The notes under the pieces were generated by a model. That model ran no database searches. It was not told the DNA's origin and saw only the letters and a list, made by a program, of their open reading frames with translations. Of a stretch of 17,308 nt of DNA, positions 1 to 7,263 are shown in pieces; the stretch's first letter is position 1, and each line of letters starts with the position of its first letter. The position numbers and the translations under genes were made by a program. This DNA comes from CAZGOM01 sp964542875 (GTDB taxonomy: Bacteria > Planctomycetota > Phycisphaerae > Phycisphaerales > Phycisphaeraceae): NCBI GenBank assembly GCA_964542875.1, contig CAZIWA010000119.1:1-17308 (forward strand), read 5' to 3'.

Positions 1-1
1 G

Positions 2-1930
2 CACACCAACCCACGCGTCAAGCCCACCCCGCTTAACCAGCTCAACCCCGCCATCTCCCAGACCCTCAGCGATCTGGTCATGCGCATGGTTGAAAAAGAC
101 CCCACCCAGCGCATCGGCTCTCCCAAGGAGTTGCTTGAGGCCATCCGCCGCCACTTTGCAGGCGGCGAAGCCAAGCCCGAAGCCGCCAAAGCCTCCGCCT
201 CCGCTTCGGTCGTCCCCTCAGCCGAAGCCTTGGGCGACAAGACCGCTCCCATCCAAAAGCGCAGCAAGCTCCCACTGATCCTCGTTGCCGCTCTTCTTGG
301 CGTCTCCGTTATGGGTTTTGGCGCGCTCGCCGTCATCAAGCAAAACCGTGAAGCCGCGGCAGCCGCCGCAGCTCTGGCCCAGGCCACCGATCGCGGCGTC
401 GCCTTAAACACCCGCCTCGCCGCGCTCGACAAGCGCTCCAACGACATGGCCACGGCCAAACAGCTCCCCACCGAGGAGCAAAAGCGTAATCTCGCCAAGG
501 ATTACGAACTCCTCTCCGCCGACTACGAAACACTCGCCAAAGCCTGGGCCAGCGGCAAAAATGATGGCATCTACAGGTCTGGCACGGCCAAATCCCAGTT
601 GGCCCTCGGCCGGTCGCTCATGGAGGCCGGTCAGTACAAGGAAGCCCAGGAAGCCTTCGAGCGCGCCGATACTGTCGGCATCTCCTCGCTCAGGGATCAG
701 CTCCTCACACTCCAGGCCGAATCCAAGCGTCGTCTGGCGTTCCAGGAAATCGTGTCTGAAATCAAGGCCATGATCACCCGCCAGGAATTCTCCCAGGCGC
801 GCGTCCAGATCACCGAACAGCGCCGCCGGTCCCTCACTCCCGATGAGTCTCGGGTCATCAACAACCTCGACGCGCAGCTTGAAGACCAGGTCTACCAGTC
901 CCAGATCACTCAGGTGGTCGCCTCGGCAAAGGCCCTGGCCGACGCGGGTAAGCAGACCGAAGCCATCAACGCGCTTAACGCAGCCAAGCAGAAGTTCCGT
1001 AGCCAGTCCATTGATCAGCTCTACAAGCAGCTCACCAAAGACCGGGACTACGCCAACGCGCTTGAGTCCGCCAAGGCCGCCGAGCAACGCGGCGACTACG
1101 CCAAGGCCATCGAGCACTACAACACCGTGCTGGGCTTCAAATCCGACCCCGCCATCACGGAAAAGATTGCCGGCTACCAAAGCAAAATCGCGTTCCAGGA
1201 AGGTCAGGCCGCACGCCAACGCGGCGACAACAACCTCGCCCTCACCCTTTTCCAGAAGTCCATCACCCTCAAAGCCAACGACGAAGCCAAGCGCGCTCTT
1301 GATGAAATCAAGAACAACGCAGACCGTGAAAAACTCGTCGCCGACGGCCGCGAGGCCATGAAGAACAAGGACTACAACACCGCCATCCCCAAATTCGAAC
1401 TCGCACTCCAGATGCGCGACGATGCCGACCTGCGCAACGCCATCCGGACCATGAAAGTCGAAACCTTCCACACCACCGCGGTCGCCCAGCTCCAGCAAGG
1501 CAAAATCGAAGCCTGCCGGGCCACCCTGGACGAAGCAGACAAGCTCAGCCCAGGCAACCCCTACACCACCAAGATCCGTGAAGCAGCCAACCTCCGCGGA
1601 GATTACGAACGCCTCCGCGATGCCGGCGACAAGTTCCGCGCTGAAAGCAACTTCACCGAAGCCAAGGCCGCATACGCCCGGGCCAAGGACGTCCTCAAAA
1701 ACGTCGTCGTCCCCGAAACCAAAAAGGAAATCGACGCCCGCCTCGACGACATCGAGTTTGACCACCTCATGGCTCAGGCCCGCGTCCAGATCGCCAACCT
1801 CAATTGGGAAGTCGCCAAAGCCCTCCTCGGCAACGCATCTCAGATCCGTCAAAACTCGGACGTGACCGAAATGATCAAAATGGTCAGCGACAAAATCAAG
1901 GACAGGGACGCCGCCAAGGATCAGCAGTAA
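2..1930 (+). CDS. Ser/Thr protein kinase, C-terminal part (5' end outside window), with membrane anchor and TPR-rich tail
   Basis: The frame is open from base 2, so the gene starts upstream and 642 residues are visible. The first ~50 residues match the end of a Hanks-type kinase C-lobe: a helix (LSDLVMRMVEKDP, residues 22-34) followed by the subdomain XI arginine (R37) and a final helix. An Ala/Pro/Lys-rich linker leads to one hydrophobic segment at about 90-112. The remaining ~530 residues are helical, charged and contain repeated TPR-like units (for example GDYAKAIEHYNTVLGF and QYKEAQEAFERAD). The layout, cytoplasmic kinase, one membrane span, long extracytoplasmic TPR sensor or scaffold, is common in planctomycete kinases. 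The ATP-binding and catalytic loops are not in the window, so activity cannot be judged. A strong hairpin follows the stop and separates it from the Tad genes. An internal ATG at 80 is not the true start because homology continues upstream of it. Confidence 0.85.
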   Translation, partial: HTNPRVKPTPLNQLNPAISQTLSDLVMRMVEKDPTQRIGSPKELLEAIRRHFAGGEAKPEAAKASASASVVPSAEALGDKTAPIQKRSKLPLILVAALLGVSVMGFGALAVIKQNREAAAAAAALAQATDRGVALNTRLAALDKRSNDMATAKQLPTEEQKRNLAKDYELLSADYETLAKAWASGKNDGIYRSGTAKSQLALGRSLMEAGQYKEAQEAFERADTVGISSLRDQLLTLQAESKRRLAFQEIVSEIKAMITRQEFSQARVQITEQRRRSLTPDESRVINNLDAQLEDQVYQSQITQVVASAKALADAGKQTEAINALNAAKQKFRSQSIDQLYKQLTKDRDYANALESAKAAEQRGDYAKAIEHYNTVLGFKSDPAITEKIAGYQSKIAFQEGQAARQRGDNNLALTLFQKSITLKANDEAKRALDEIKNNADREKLVADGREAMKNKDYNTAIPKFELALQMRDDADLRNAIRTMKVETFHTTAVAQLQQGKIEACRATLDEADKLSPGNPYTTKIREAANLRGDYERLRDAGDKFRAESNFTEAKAAYARAKDVLKNVVVPETKKEIDARLDDIEFDHLMAQARVQIANLNWEVAKALLGNASQIRQNSDVTEMIKMVSDKIKDRDAAKDQQ

Positions 1931-1941
1931 CCCTTCTTTGA

Positions 1942-1975
1942 GCCGAAAAACCAATTCCTGCCCCGGTTTTTCGGC
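1942..1975 (+). terminator. Hairpin after the kinase gene
   Basis: A perfect 11-bp inverted repeat, GCCGAAAAACC (1942-1952) and GGTTTTTCGGC (1965-1975), with a 12-nt loop, lies 11 nt past the kinase stop. No T-run follows, so it is either a weak or factor-assisted terminator or an mRNA 3'-end stabiliser. Confidence 0.55.
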
Positions 1976-2118
1976 CGCCATTGCCGTATTTCGCGCTCAT
2001 TGGCCTCGCCGCCAAGCCGCAAAAACGTTCAGATTCAGGCAATCATCGGCCACTTGGATGCGTTGATGCAGTTGAAGCCTCGTGTCATCGGGCCGATTGA
2101 TTAACCGGAAACACGCCA

Positions 2119-4488
2119 ATGCAACCCCACACCTTTAACTCCGACAGACGCATGAGAAGGCAACTCCGCATCAGGCATCGGGGCGTGGTGCTTGTCATCA
2201 CCCTGCTGGCCATCCTTCTCATCGCCGGCCTCCTGGCCTACACCATGAACCTGGGCGACCAGGTCAGCAAGAAAATCGAAACCCAGAACGCCGCGGACTC
2301 CAGCGCCATCGCCGGCGCCACCCAGATGGCCCGTTCCATGAACGGTGTCGCCATGAACAACACCTCCATGGCGCGCAACATCGCCCTCATCAACGTCATG
2401 GACGCCATCCCCCTGGCTGTGGACTTCTCCCTCACCGAAGTTGAGGAATCCAAGCTCGCCGACGTCTCCGCCATCTACCTCGCGCTCAACTACCAGCTCA
2501 AGCGCGGCTTTAGCTCCATGCCCCTGCTCAAAACCCCGGAGGAAAACCTCCTCACCCGCGAATTCCAGAAAGCCAAGGAAGCCACCGGCGAGCCAGGCGG
2601 CACCAACCAGGACAAGTCCGACGAAGCCATGCTCAAACAGATGGACCGGTACTTCCAGAACAACCCCAGCGTCATCCCCAACCTCACTTTCTACAACGCT
2701 CCCAATGGCAACCGCGGCCAGATCTGGGATGCCCTTTTTGCCCTGGACAAATACAACACCACGCTCATCGACTCCATGGGCATGCTTGCGCAAGTCAACG
2801 CTGTTGAAGTCGGTGAGGAAAACCTCCCTCAAACCGACGGCTCTGCCGCATTCATCGCCCCCATCATCCCCGCTATCCCCACCCAACGCGGCAAGTTCAA
2901 CGACTTCCAGCGCCCCGTCCTAAACGGCCTCCTTCCTGAAACCGTTGACAACACACGCACCAACCGCGGCCCCTGGGACACCATCTACGGCTTCCGCCAC
3001 CGGCAAGGCGGCGGCGGTGGCGGCTCACGCGCCCCCCGCGACGTGCTCGCCGACCCTCCGCGATACGAACCCCCCACCCCTTCCTCACAGGCAACCTATC
3101 CCGATAAATACTCCGTCTTTGGCACCCAGGAAGCCCAGATCCGCGTCTTTACCCGCGTTGAAGAACAAAAGTATTACACCCGTCTGGGCAGCCATATCCG
3201 CCGCCTTGCAAACATCAAGGCAGGCTACATCTGGCCCAACAAACGCTTAAACGACAACTCCATCGAAACGCTTCAGAAAGTCAATCAGCCTGACTGGGAA
3301 GTCGATGTCGAACAAGACGACGAACGCTCCATCGCCCCCAAGCTCGACTTCTTCAAAAACGGTGACCCCGACACCGATCGCGACCGCATGGACGAAAATT
3401 TCAACATGGTCCCGCTCGTCCCGGCCGAAACCAAACCCTTCCCCAACACCATCTACACCTTCGCGGAATACAACAAAACACTCCCCAACCGCCAAAGAAT
3501 CATCAAGGAAACCATGTACCTCGTCCTTGATGTTTACCATGCCGACAAAGAATGCACCTTCGACCCGGATAAACGCTACACCGGCAGCCAGGACAAGAAT
3601 AAACCCACCAATTGGTTCATCCAGATGCACGGCCGCTTCCATGGCCGCCTGGGTATGAGCATCCAGGGCGGCTGGCGCGATCCCAGCAACAAAACCTCTC
3701 CCGTCGGCACACTGCGCAGCAACATCCGTGAAAACCCCCAATCCATCGTCCCTCCGACAGACCCGCTCTATAAACTCATGTATCCCGCCCCAAGGACCAG
3801 CGATTACAAGTACGAGCAAATCTCACAGGGCCGCCGCGACCTCTTCCGTGAAACCATCCGCTACGAAACAAACCCCTGGGTTCCCGACGGCAAGTACATC
3901 AACGGAGGCTTCCCTGAGCTCGGCTTTGAACCCATCAAGCTCGGCGAAACCTTCGTCGGCGACGGCGACACCAAGCGCCTCGTCGGCGTCTACAAGGCTC
4001 AGGAATACTTTCGCACCCGCTACATCTTCCTTGTAGGCATCAACGTCGGTCCCGACGTCCTTGTGCGCGATCCTTACAAAGGCTTTAACCCCGCAGACTC
4101 CAGCGCCCCCGCCCCCACGGACTTGAACCACTCGATTTTGGGCGCAGACAGCACCAACAAGCCAAACTATCTCTCCGTCCTCGCCTTCGCCCGGCAACCC
4201 GTGGTCACAAATGTCTGGGACAGCAAGTTCAAGCCCGGCCAGCCGCACCAGTTCCTCACCTCAGTCTCACAGGCCAAGGTCTTCAACAACCACTCCTGGG
4301 ACCTGTGGACCCAGATGTGGCAAGCCCAGCTTGAACCCGTTTCAAACGTCAAGGGCTGGACAGAGCGTATGGGCGCCACCGGCCAATCGGACCTTTCCAC
4401 CATCGGGCTCGACCCTCAGGTCATCGCCGACACCAAGGAATTCCTCACTAATATCGAAGGCCTCTCCGACGCGATGATCAGCCATTAA
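2119..4488 (+). CDS. Large TadG-like pilus assembly protein
   Basis: 789 residues. A basic N-terminus is followed by one hydrophobic segment (about 22-42, starting RGVVLVITLLAILL) and the segment NAADSSAIAGATQMAR (57-72). This is the hallmark of the Tad N-terminal module (TadE/TadG-like, pseudopilin-like): a short cytoplasmic head, a membrane helix, then an 'aAD..A.AGA' helix. The remaining ~700 residues should be extracytoplasmic. They have no domain I recognise and include a run of six glycines at 297-302 in a low-complexity, Pro-rich stretch. TadG proteins in Proteobacteria are usually shorter and often carry a VWA domain; no MIDAS motif (DxSxS) is apparent here. It is the first gene of the Tad cluster, 31 nt before the TadE-like gene. 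The ATG at 2119 has only a weak GGAAA upstream; an in-frame ATG at 2152 would shorten the head but keep the membrane helix. Confidence 0.78.
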   Translation: MQPHTFNSDRRMRRQLRIRHRGVVLVITLLAILLIAGLLAYTMNLGDQVSKKIETQNAADSSAIAGATQMARSMNGVAMNNTSMARNIALINVMDAIPLAVDFSLTEVEESKLADVSAIYLALNYQLKRGFSSMPLLKTPEENLLTREFQKAKEATGEPGGTNQDKSDEAMLKQMDRYFQNNPSVIPNLTFYNAPNGNRGQIWDALFALDKYNTTLIDSMGMLAQVNAVEVGEENLPQTDGSAAFIAPIIPAIPTQRGKFNDFQRPVLNGLLPETVDNTRTNRGPWDTIYGFRHRQGGGGGGSRAPRDVLADPPRYEPPTPSSQATYPDKYSVFGTQEAQIRVFTRVEEQKYYTRLGSHIRRLANIKAGYIWPNKRLNDNSIETLQKVNQPDWEVDVEQDDERSIAPKLDFFKNGDPDTDRDRMDENFNMVPLVPAETKPFPNTIYTFAEYNKTLPNRQRIIKETMYLVLDVYHADKECTFDPDKRYTGSQDKNKPTNWFIQMHGRFHGRLGMSIQGGWRDPSNKTSPVGTLRSNIRENPQSIVPPTDPLYKLMYPAPRTSDYKYEQISQGRRDLFRETIRYETNPWVPDGKYINGGFPELGFEPIKLGETFVGDGDTKRLVGVYKAQEYFRTRYIFLVGINVGPDVLVRDPYKGFNPADSSAPAPTDLNHSILGADSTNKPNYLSVLAFARQPVVTNVWDSKFKPGQPHQFLTSVSQAKVFNNHSWDLWTQMWQAQLEPVSNVKGWTERMGATGQSDLSTIGLDPQVIADTKEFLTNIEGLSDAMISH

Positions 4489-4519
4489 AGATCCGCACAC
4501 CAGACTTTCAGGCGCAACC

Positions 4520-5332
4520 ATGCCCTACAAAACATATTCAAACCGACCCAGGAGCCGCGGCTCCGCCATGACGGAGATGATCCTCGTCATCCCCTTCATC
4601 GCCATCGTGCTCTCCTTCCTGCTCTACCTCGGCGGCGCAGTCATCAGGCTCAAGTCCGCCCACGTGGTTGATCGTTACGAAGCCTGGCGTCAGGTCGCAG
4701 CAGGCCCCGGCCCGGCGGCCACCGGCGCCCTCGTCGCCCCTCGCAGAAATGAGTGGTACAGCCGGGTTGAAGAAAATGAACCCGGGTCAAACCAGCAACT
4801 CAACTCCCTCTTTTTTGATTCAAAAGCCTCTGAATTTGAATACTCCTCCGAACGCTATTTCCCGGATACCGCCTTGAGGGGCCAGGTAGACCTGGCCTAC
4901 CGGGCATCCAATTCGGTCGGCCGCCTTGCCGCGGGCCAGCTTCAAGCCATCATGGATATGGACGCCCAGGGCAACACCATGATGATCGGTCGCAAAGTCA
5001 AGGTGAGAACCAGCTTCCCCACTTCCGGAACCATCTGGAATGAGATGGAAACCCCCTATAAACATCAATACGTCCAAATCGGAAACACCTGGAGCGCCGC
5101 CAACGCCTGGCGCGACTACGACCAGCCCCTGGGCAACTACGTTCAAGGCGGCCCCATGGTGGTTGTTGAACCCACCATCCGCGATACTTTCTACACGGAT
5201 TTTGATGTTAGAATGAAATCGATCAACGGGCCCGGAAAAAGGCTCGCTGACAGCATCCGAACCTTTTACAACCGCAGCTACCGGTACTGCGGACCTGACC
5301 TAAGGTATCGCTGCTACTACTGGTGGAATTGA
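4520..5332 (+). CDS. TadE-like minor pilin / pilus assembly protein
   Basis: 270 residues. The N-terminus has RGSAMTEM (13-20) followed by a hydrophobic helix (21-43). This is the TadE-family signature: a short basic head, Gly, then Glu near position +5 of a pilin-like helix, which in TadE proteins can be processed by the dedicated prepilin peptidase. The body contains no domain I recognise. The C-terminus is strikingly aromatic and holds two cysteines (last residues RYRCYYWWN), which could form a disulfide in the periplasm. It sits between the TadG-like gene and a membrane protein of unknown role, consistent with a surface or assembly component of the Flp pilus. No clear Shine-Dalgarno precedes the ATG; start codons further in would remove the basic head, so 4520 is preferred. 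Confidence 0.75.
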   Translation: MPYKTYSNRPRSRGSAMTEMILVIPFIAIVLSFLLYLGGAVIRLKSAHVVDRYEAWRQVAAGPGPAATGALVAPRRNEWYSRVEENEPGSNQQLNSLFFDSKASEFEYSSERYFPDTALRGQVDLAYRASNSVGRLAAGQLQAIMDMDAQGNTMMIGRKVKVRTSFPTSGTIWNEMETPYKHQYVQIGNTWSAANAWRDYDQPLGNYVQGGPMVVVEPTIRDTFYTDFDVRMKSINGPGKRLADSIRTFYNRSYRYCGPDLRYRCYYWWN

Positions 5333-5366
5333 TCGAACTTGGCGAAACGGTCAGAGGCAAAAGATT

Positions 5367-6347
5367 TTGAACCGTCCTATCCCCACCCAGCCCGTCCCTT
5401 CCAAGAAACAAGAGCAGCGGCATCCCGCGCTTTTACCCGTCCTGGCCGTTCTTGCCGTGCTGGGGGCAGTCGCCGCCTACATGTTCCTCGAAGATCACTA
5501 CCTCAAGCCGCGCCGCGATGCCGAAGCCGCGCGCGCCATCGCCGGCATTGACGACCCCATGTACGTCCCCGTCGACCAGTTCATGGACACCATGAGCATC
5601 CGGTCCCTGGACTTCGCCAACCCCAGCACACTCGCCGCGGTCGCCAGCACCAGGCACGAATCCCTTGAGCGTGAACCCCTGAACCTCGGCACCCCCAAAG
5701 GCAAGGCCGTTCGCGAACTGGGCATCAAACGCGAGGTCCCCCCCTACGAAGAACAAATCTCCATCTGGTTCATCTCCGATAAGACCCCTCTTCAGATCTT
5801 TCCTGATTACTACTACAAGATCATCCGCCGCGGGTTCCAGATCCCCGTTTCCTACTCTTCCGGCCCCTCCGCTGGTGTCGCCTACCCCGGCAGCAACATC
5901 CCCCAGCCCCCGGCCCCGGCCACCCGCCCCAGCGACAACGACATCCCCGACACCAATCCCGCAGGCCCAAACGCATCGGAACTGCCCCTCCCCCTGCCCG
6001 ACATGCTCATGCCCACCACTGCTGAAGACGGGGAAGAATCGCCCACCACTCAGCCTGTCGCCTCCTATAACCTGATGTTTTCCCGTAAACTCCGGGAAAA
6101 TCAGCCCGACAACAGCATCAATCCTTATAAAATCCAGTCTGAAGTCCTCATCTATCGGCTCATCCCGGTTGAAAATGGCACAAGAATGGTGGTTTGGCTG
6201 AGAACCCCACTCAAGGACCGTGCGTCAAAGTCTCCAGAGGAACGCAGAATCGCTGACGAGCGTCGAGAAGAACGTCGGGAAGAACGCAACCAGAACCAGC
6301 CCACCACACGCCCAGGCAACAATTCCGGCAATAAACAACAAAGGTAA
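5367..6347 (+). CDS. Unrecognised single-pass membrane protein in the Tad cluster
   Basis: 326 residues from a TTG start; no better start exists, and AGAGG (5353-5357) is spaced 9 nt before it. A Lys/Gln-rich cytoplasmic head of ~20 residues precedes one membrane helix (about 21-41). The rest is probably periplasmic, with a Pro/Ala-rich linker (roughly 180-215) and a very charged C-terminus rich in Glu and Arg (EERREERREER). I do not recognise a family. It ends 4 nt before the cpaB start, whose ribosome-binding site overlaps its 3' end, so the two are almost certainly co-transcribed. Position and topology suggest a periplasmic accessory of the Tad machine, such as a link between the inner-membrane platform and other parts, but this rests on context only. 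Confidence 0.72.
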   Translation: MNRPIPTQPVPSKKQEQRHPALLPVLAVLAVLGAVAAYMFLEDHYLKPRRDAEAARAIAGIDDPMYVPVDQFMDTMSIRSLDFANPSTLAAVASTRHESLEREPLNLGTPKGKAVRELGIKREVPPYEEQISIWFISDKTPLQIFPDYYYKIIRRGFQIPVSYSSGPSAGVAYPGSNIPQPPAPATRPSDNDIPDTNPAGPNASELPLPLPDMLMPTTAEDGEESPTTQPVASYNLMFSRKLRENQPDNSINPYKIQSEVLIYRLIPVENGTRMVVWLRTPLKDRASKSPEERRIADERREERREERNQNQPTTRPGNNSGNKQQR

Positions 6348-6351
6348 TCCA

Positions 6352-7185
6352 ATGGCCGAATCGACAAACCAAGGCTCCGGCAACCAGCAATCCAGTGTTA
6401 TTTTGTTGATCGTTTCCATGGGCCTCGCGCTTGTCGCGGTCGTCGCGGTCAACCTCTACATCCTCCACATCAAACGCGAAGTCGAAGGCGACAGCTTTCA
6501 GGTCTACACCTTGAACCGGACAGTCCGGCCCGGCACACGGCTCTCCCAGGCCGATGTGAATCCTGTCCCCATGCCCCGCAAGTACACCGATACCTTCTTT
6601 GGCCCCTCAGGCATCGGCGCCGTCGACAAAATGGACCTCGAAAGCAAGCTCGCCAAAGGTGAAATCTTCCTCCGCGCCGCGGAGCAGAACGAATTCCTCA
6701 CCCACAAGCTCTTCACCACCGACGACAGCGTCAAGCTCACCGCCAACATCTCCCCGGGCAACCGCCTGGTCTTCCTCCCCATCAACAGCCGTATGGTCCC
6801 CGGCACCCTCGCCCCCGGCATGTTCGTCGACATCGAAGCCCCCTTCTCCCGAGGCGGCTCCATCCCCGATGTCCTCACCATCATGGAGCGCGTCCAGGTC
6901 AAGGCTGTCGGCAACCGCACCGTCGCCGACGAAGTCGACGCCTCCGGGCGCCCCCGCCCCATCGGCGGCTTCCAGGGCATCAGCATCGAAGTCACCCCCA
7001 AGGAAGCCACCCAGCTCTCGGAAATCGAACGCCTCGCCGCCGGCGAATTTGAAATCCACCTGCGCAACCCCATCGACCCCGGCACACCCAAGCTCCTGGG
7101 CACCCTGGGCATCAACAAAGAAGTGCTGGATCTGGTCGACAAGGCCATCCACACCGGCTCCCCTTCGCCCAACGTCGCCCGCTGA
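6352..7185 (+). CDS. cpaB: CpaB/RcpC Flp pilus assembly protein
   Basis: 277 residues. A membrane helix (16-38) is followed by an SAF-like beta domain (about 49-110, containing RTVRPGTRLSQADV, typical of 'G..l...dl' SAF motifs). A CpaB/RcpC core follows (about 125-240), with NRLVFLPINSRMVPGTLAPGMFVDI and the 'EVTPKEATQLSEIERLAAGEFEIHLRN' type strand-helix-strand that ends CpaB family proteins. CpaB is an inner-membrane-anchored periplasmic protein of the Tad system that works with the outer-membrane secretin (CpaC/RcpA). The ATG at 6352 is chosen because AAAGG lies 7-8 nt upstream and the membrane helix then follows normally. An upstream in-frame start at 6220 would lie inside the preceding gene and add a non-homologous charged stretch. 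The cpaF-like ATPase follows after 78 nt. Confidence 0.88.
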   Translation: MAESTNQGSGNQQSSVILLIVSMGLALVAVVAVNLYILHIKREVEGDSFQVYTLNRTVRPGTRLSQADVNPVPMPRKYTDTFFGPSGIGAVDKMDLESKLAKGEIFLRAAEQNEFLTHKLFTTDDSVKLTANISPGNRLVFLPINSRMVPGTLAPGMFVDIEAPFSRGGSIPDVLTIMERVQVKAVGNRTVADEVDASGRPRPIGGFQGISIEVTPKEATQLSEIERLAAGEFEIHLRNPIDPGTPKLLGTLGINKEVLDLVDKAIHTGSPSPNVAR

Positions 7186-7263
7186 ACACCATTACAGCCA
7201 CGCAAGCTACCTCGCCTGATCTAAGGCCATCTGGCCCACAGGCACCGCAGGAACCCCACGCGC

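Noticed and set aside
404..1981. 525-codon open frame on the - strand opposite the kinase gene
   Set aside because: It is the mirror of a GC-rich, C-ending coding frame; its composition (Gly, Val, Phe, Asp-rich) is typical of such shadows and it has no start context. The + frame carries kinase and TPR motifs.
1976..2118. Possible short gene ending at the TAA at 2102-2104
   Set aside because: The frame can be read for about 30 codons but has no start with a ribosome-binding site and no recognisable product.
2101..2886. 261-codon - strand frame opposite the TadG-like gene
   Set aside because: Shadow of the + strand gene, no motif or ribosome-binding site.
6220..6351. Upstream extension of cpaB
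   Set aside because: It lies inside the preceding gene and adds residues unlike CpaB; the ATG at 6352 has a good ribosome-binding site and places the membrane helix at the N-terminus.
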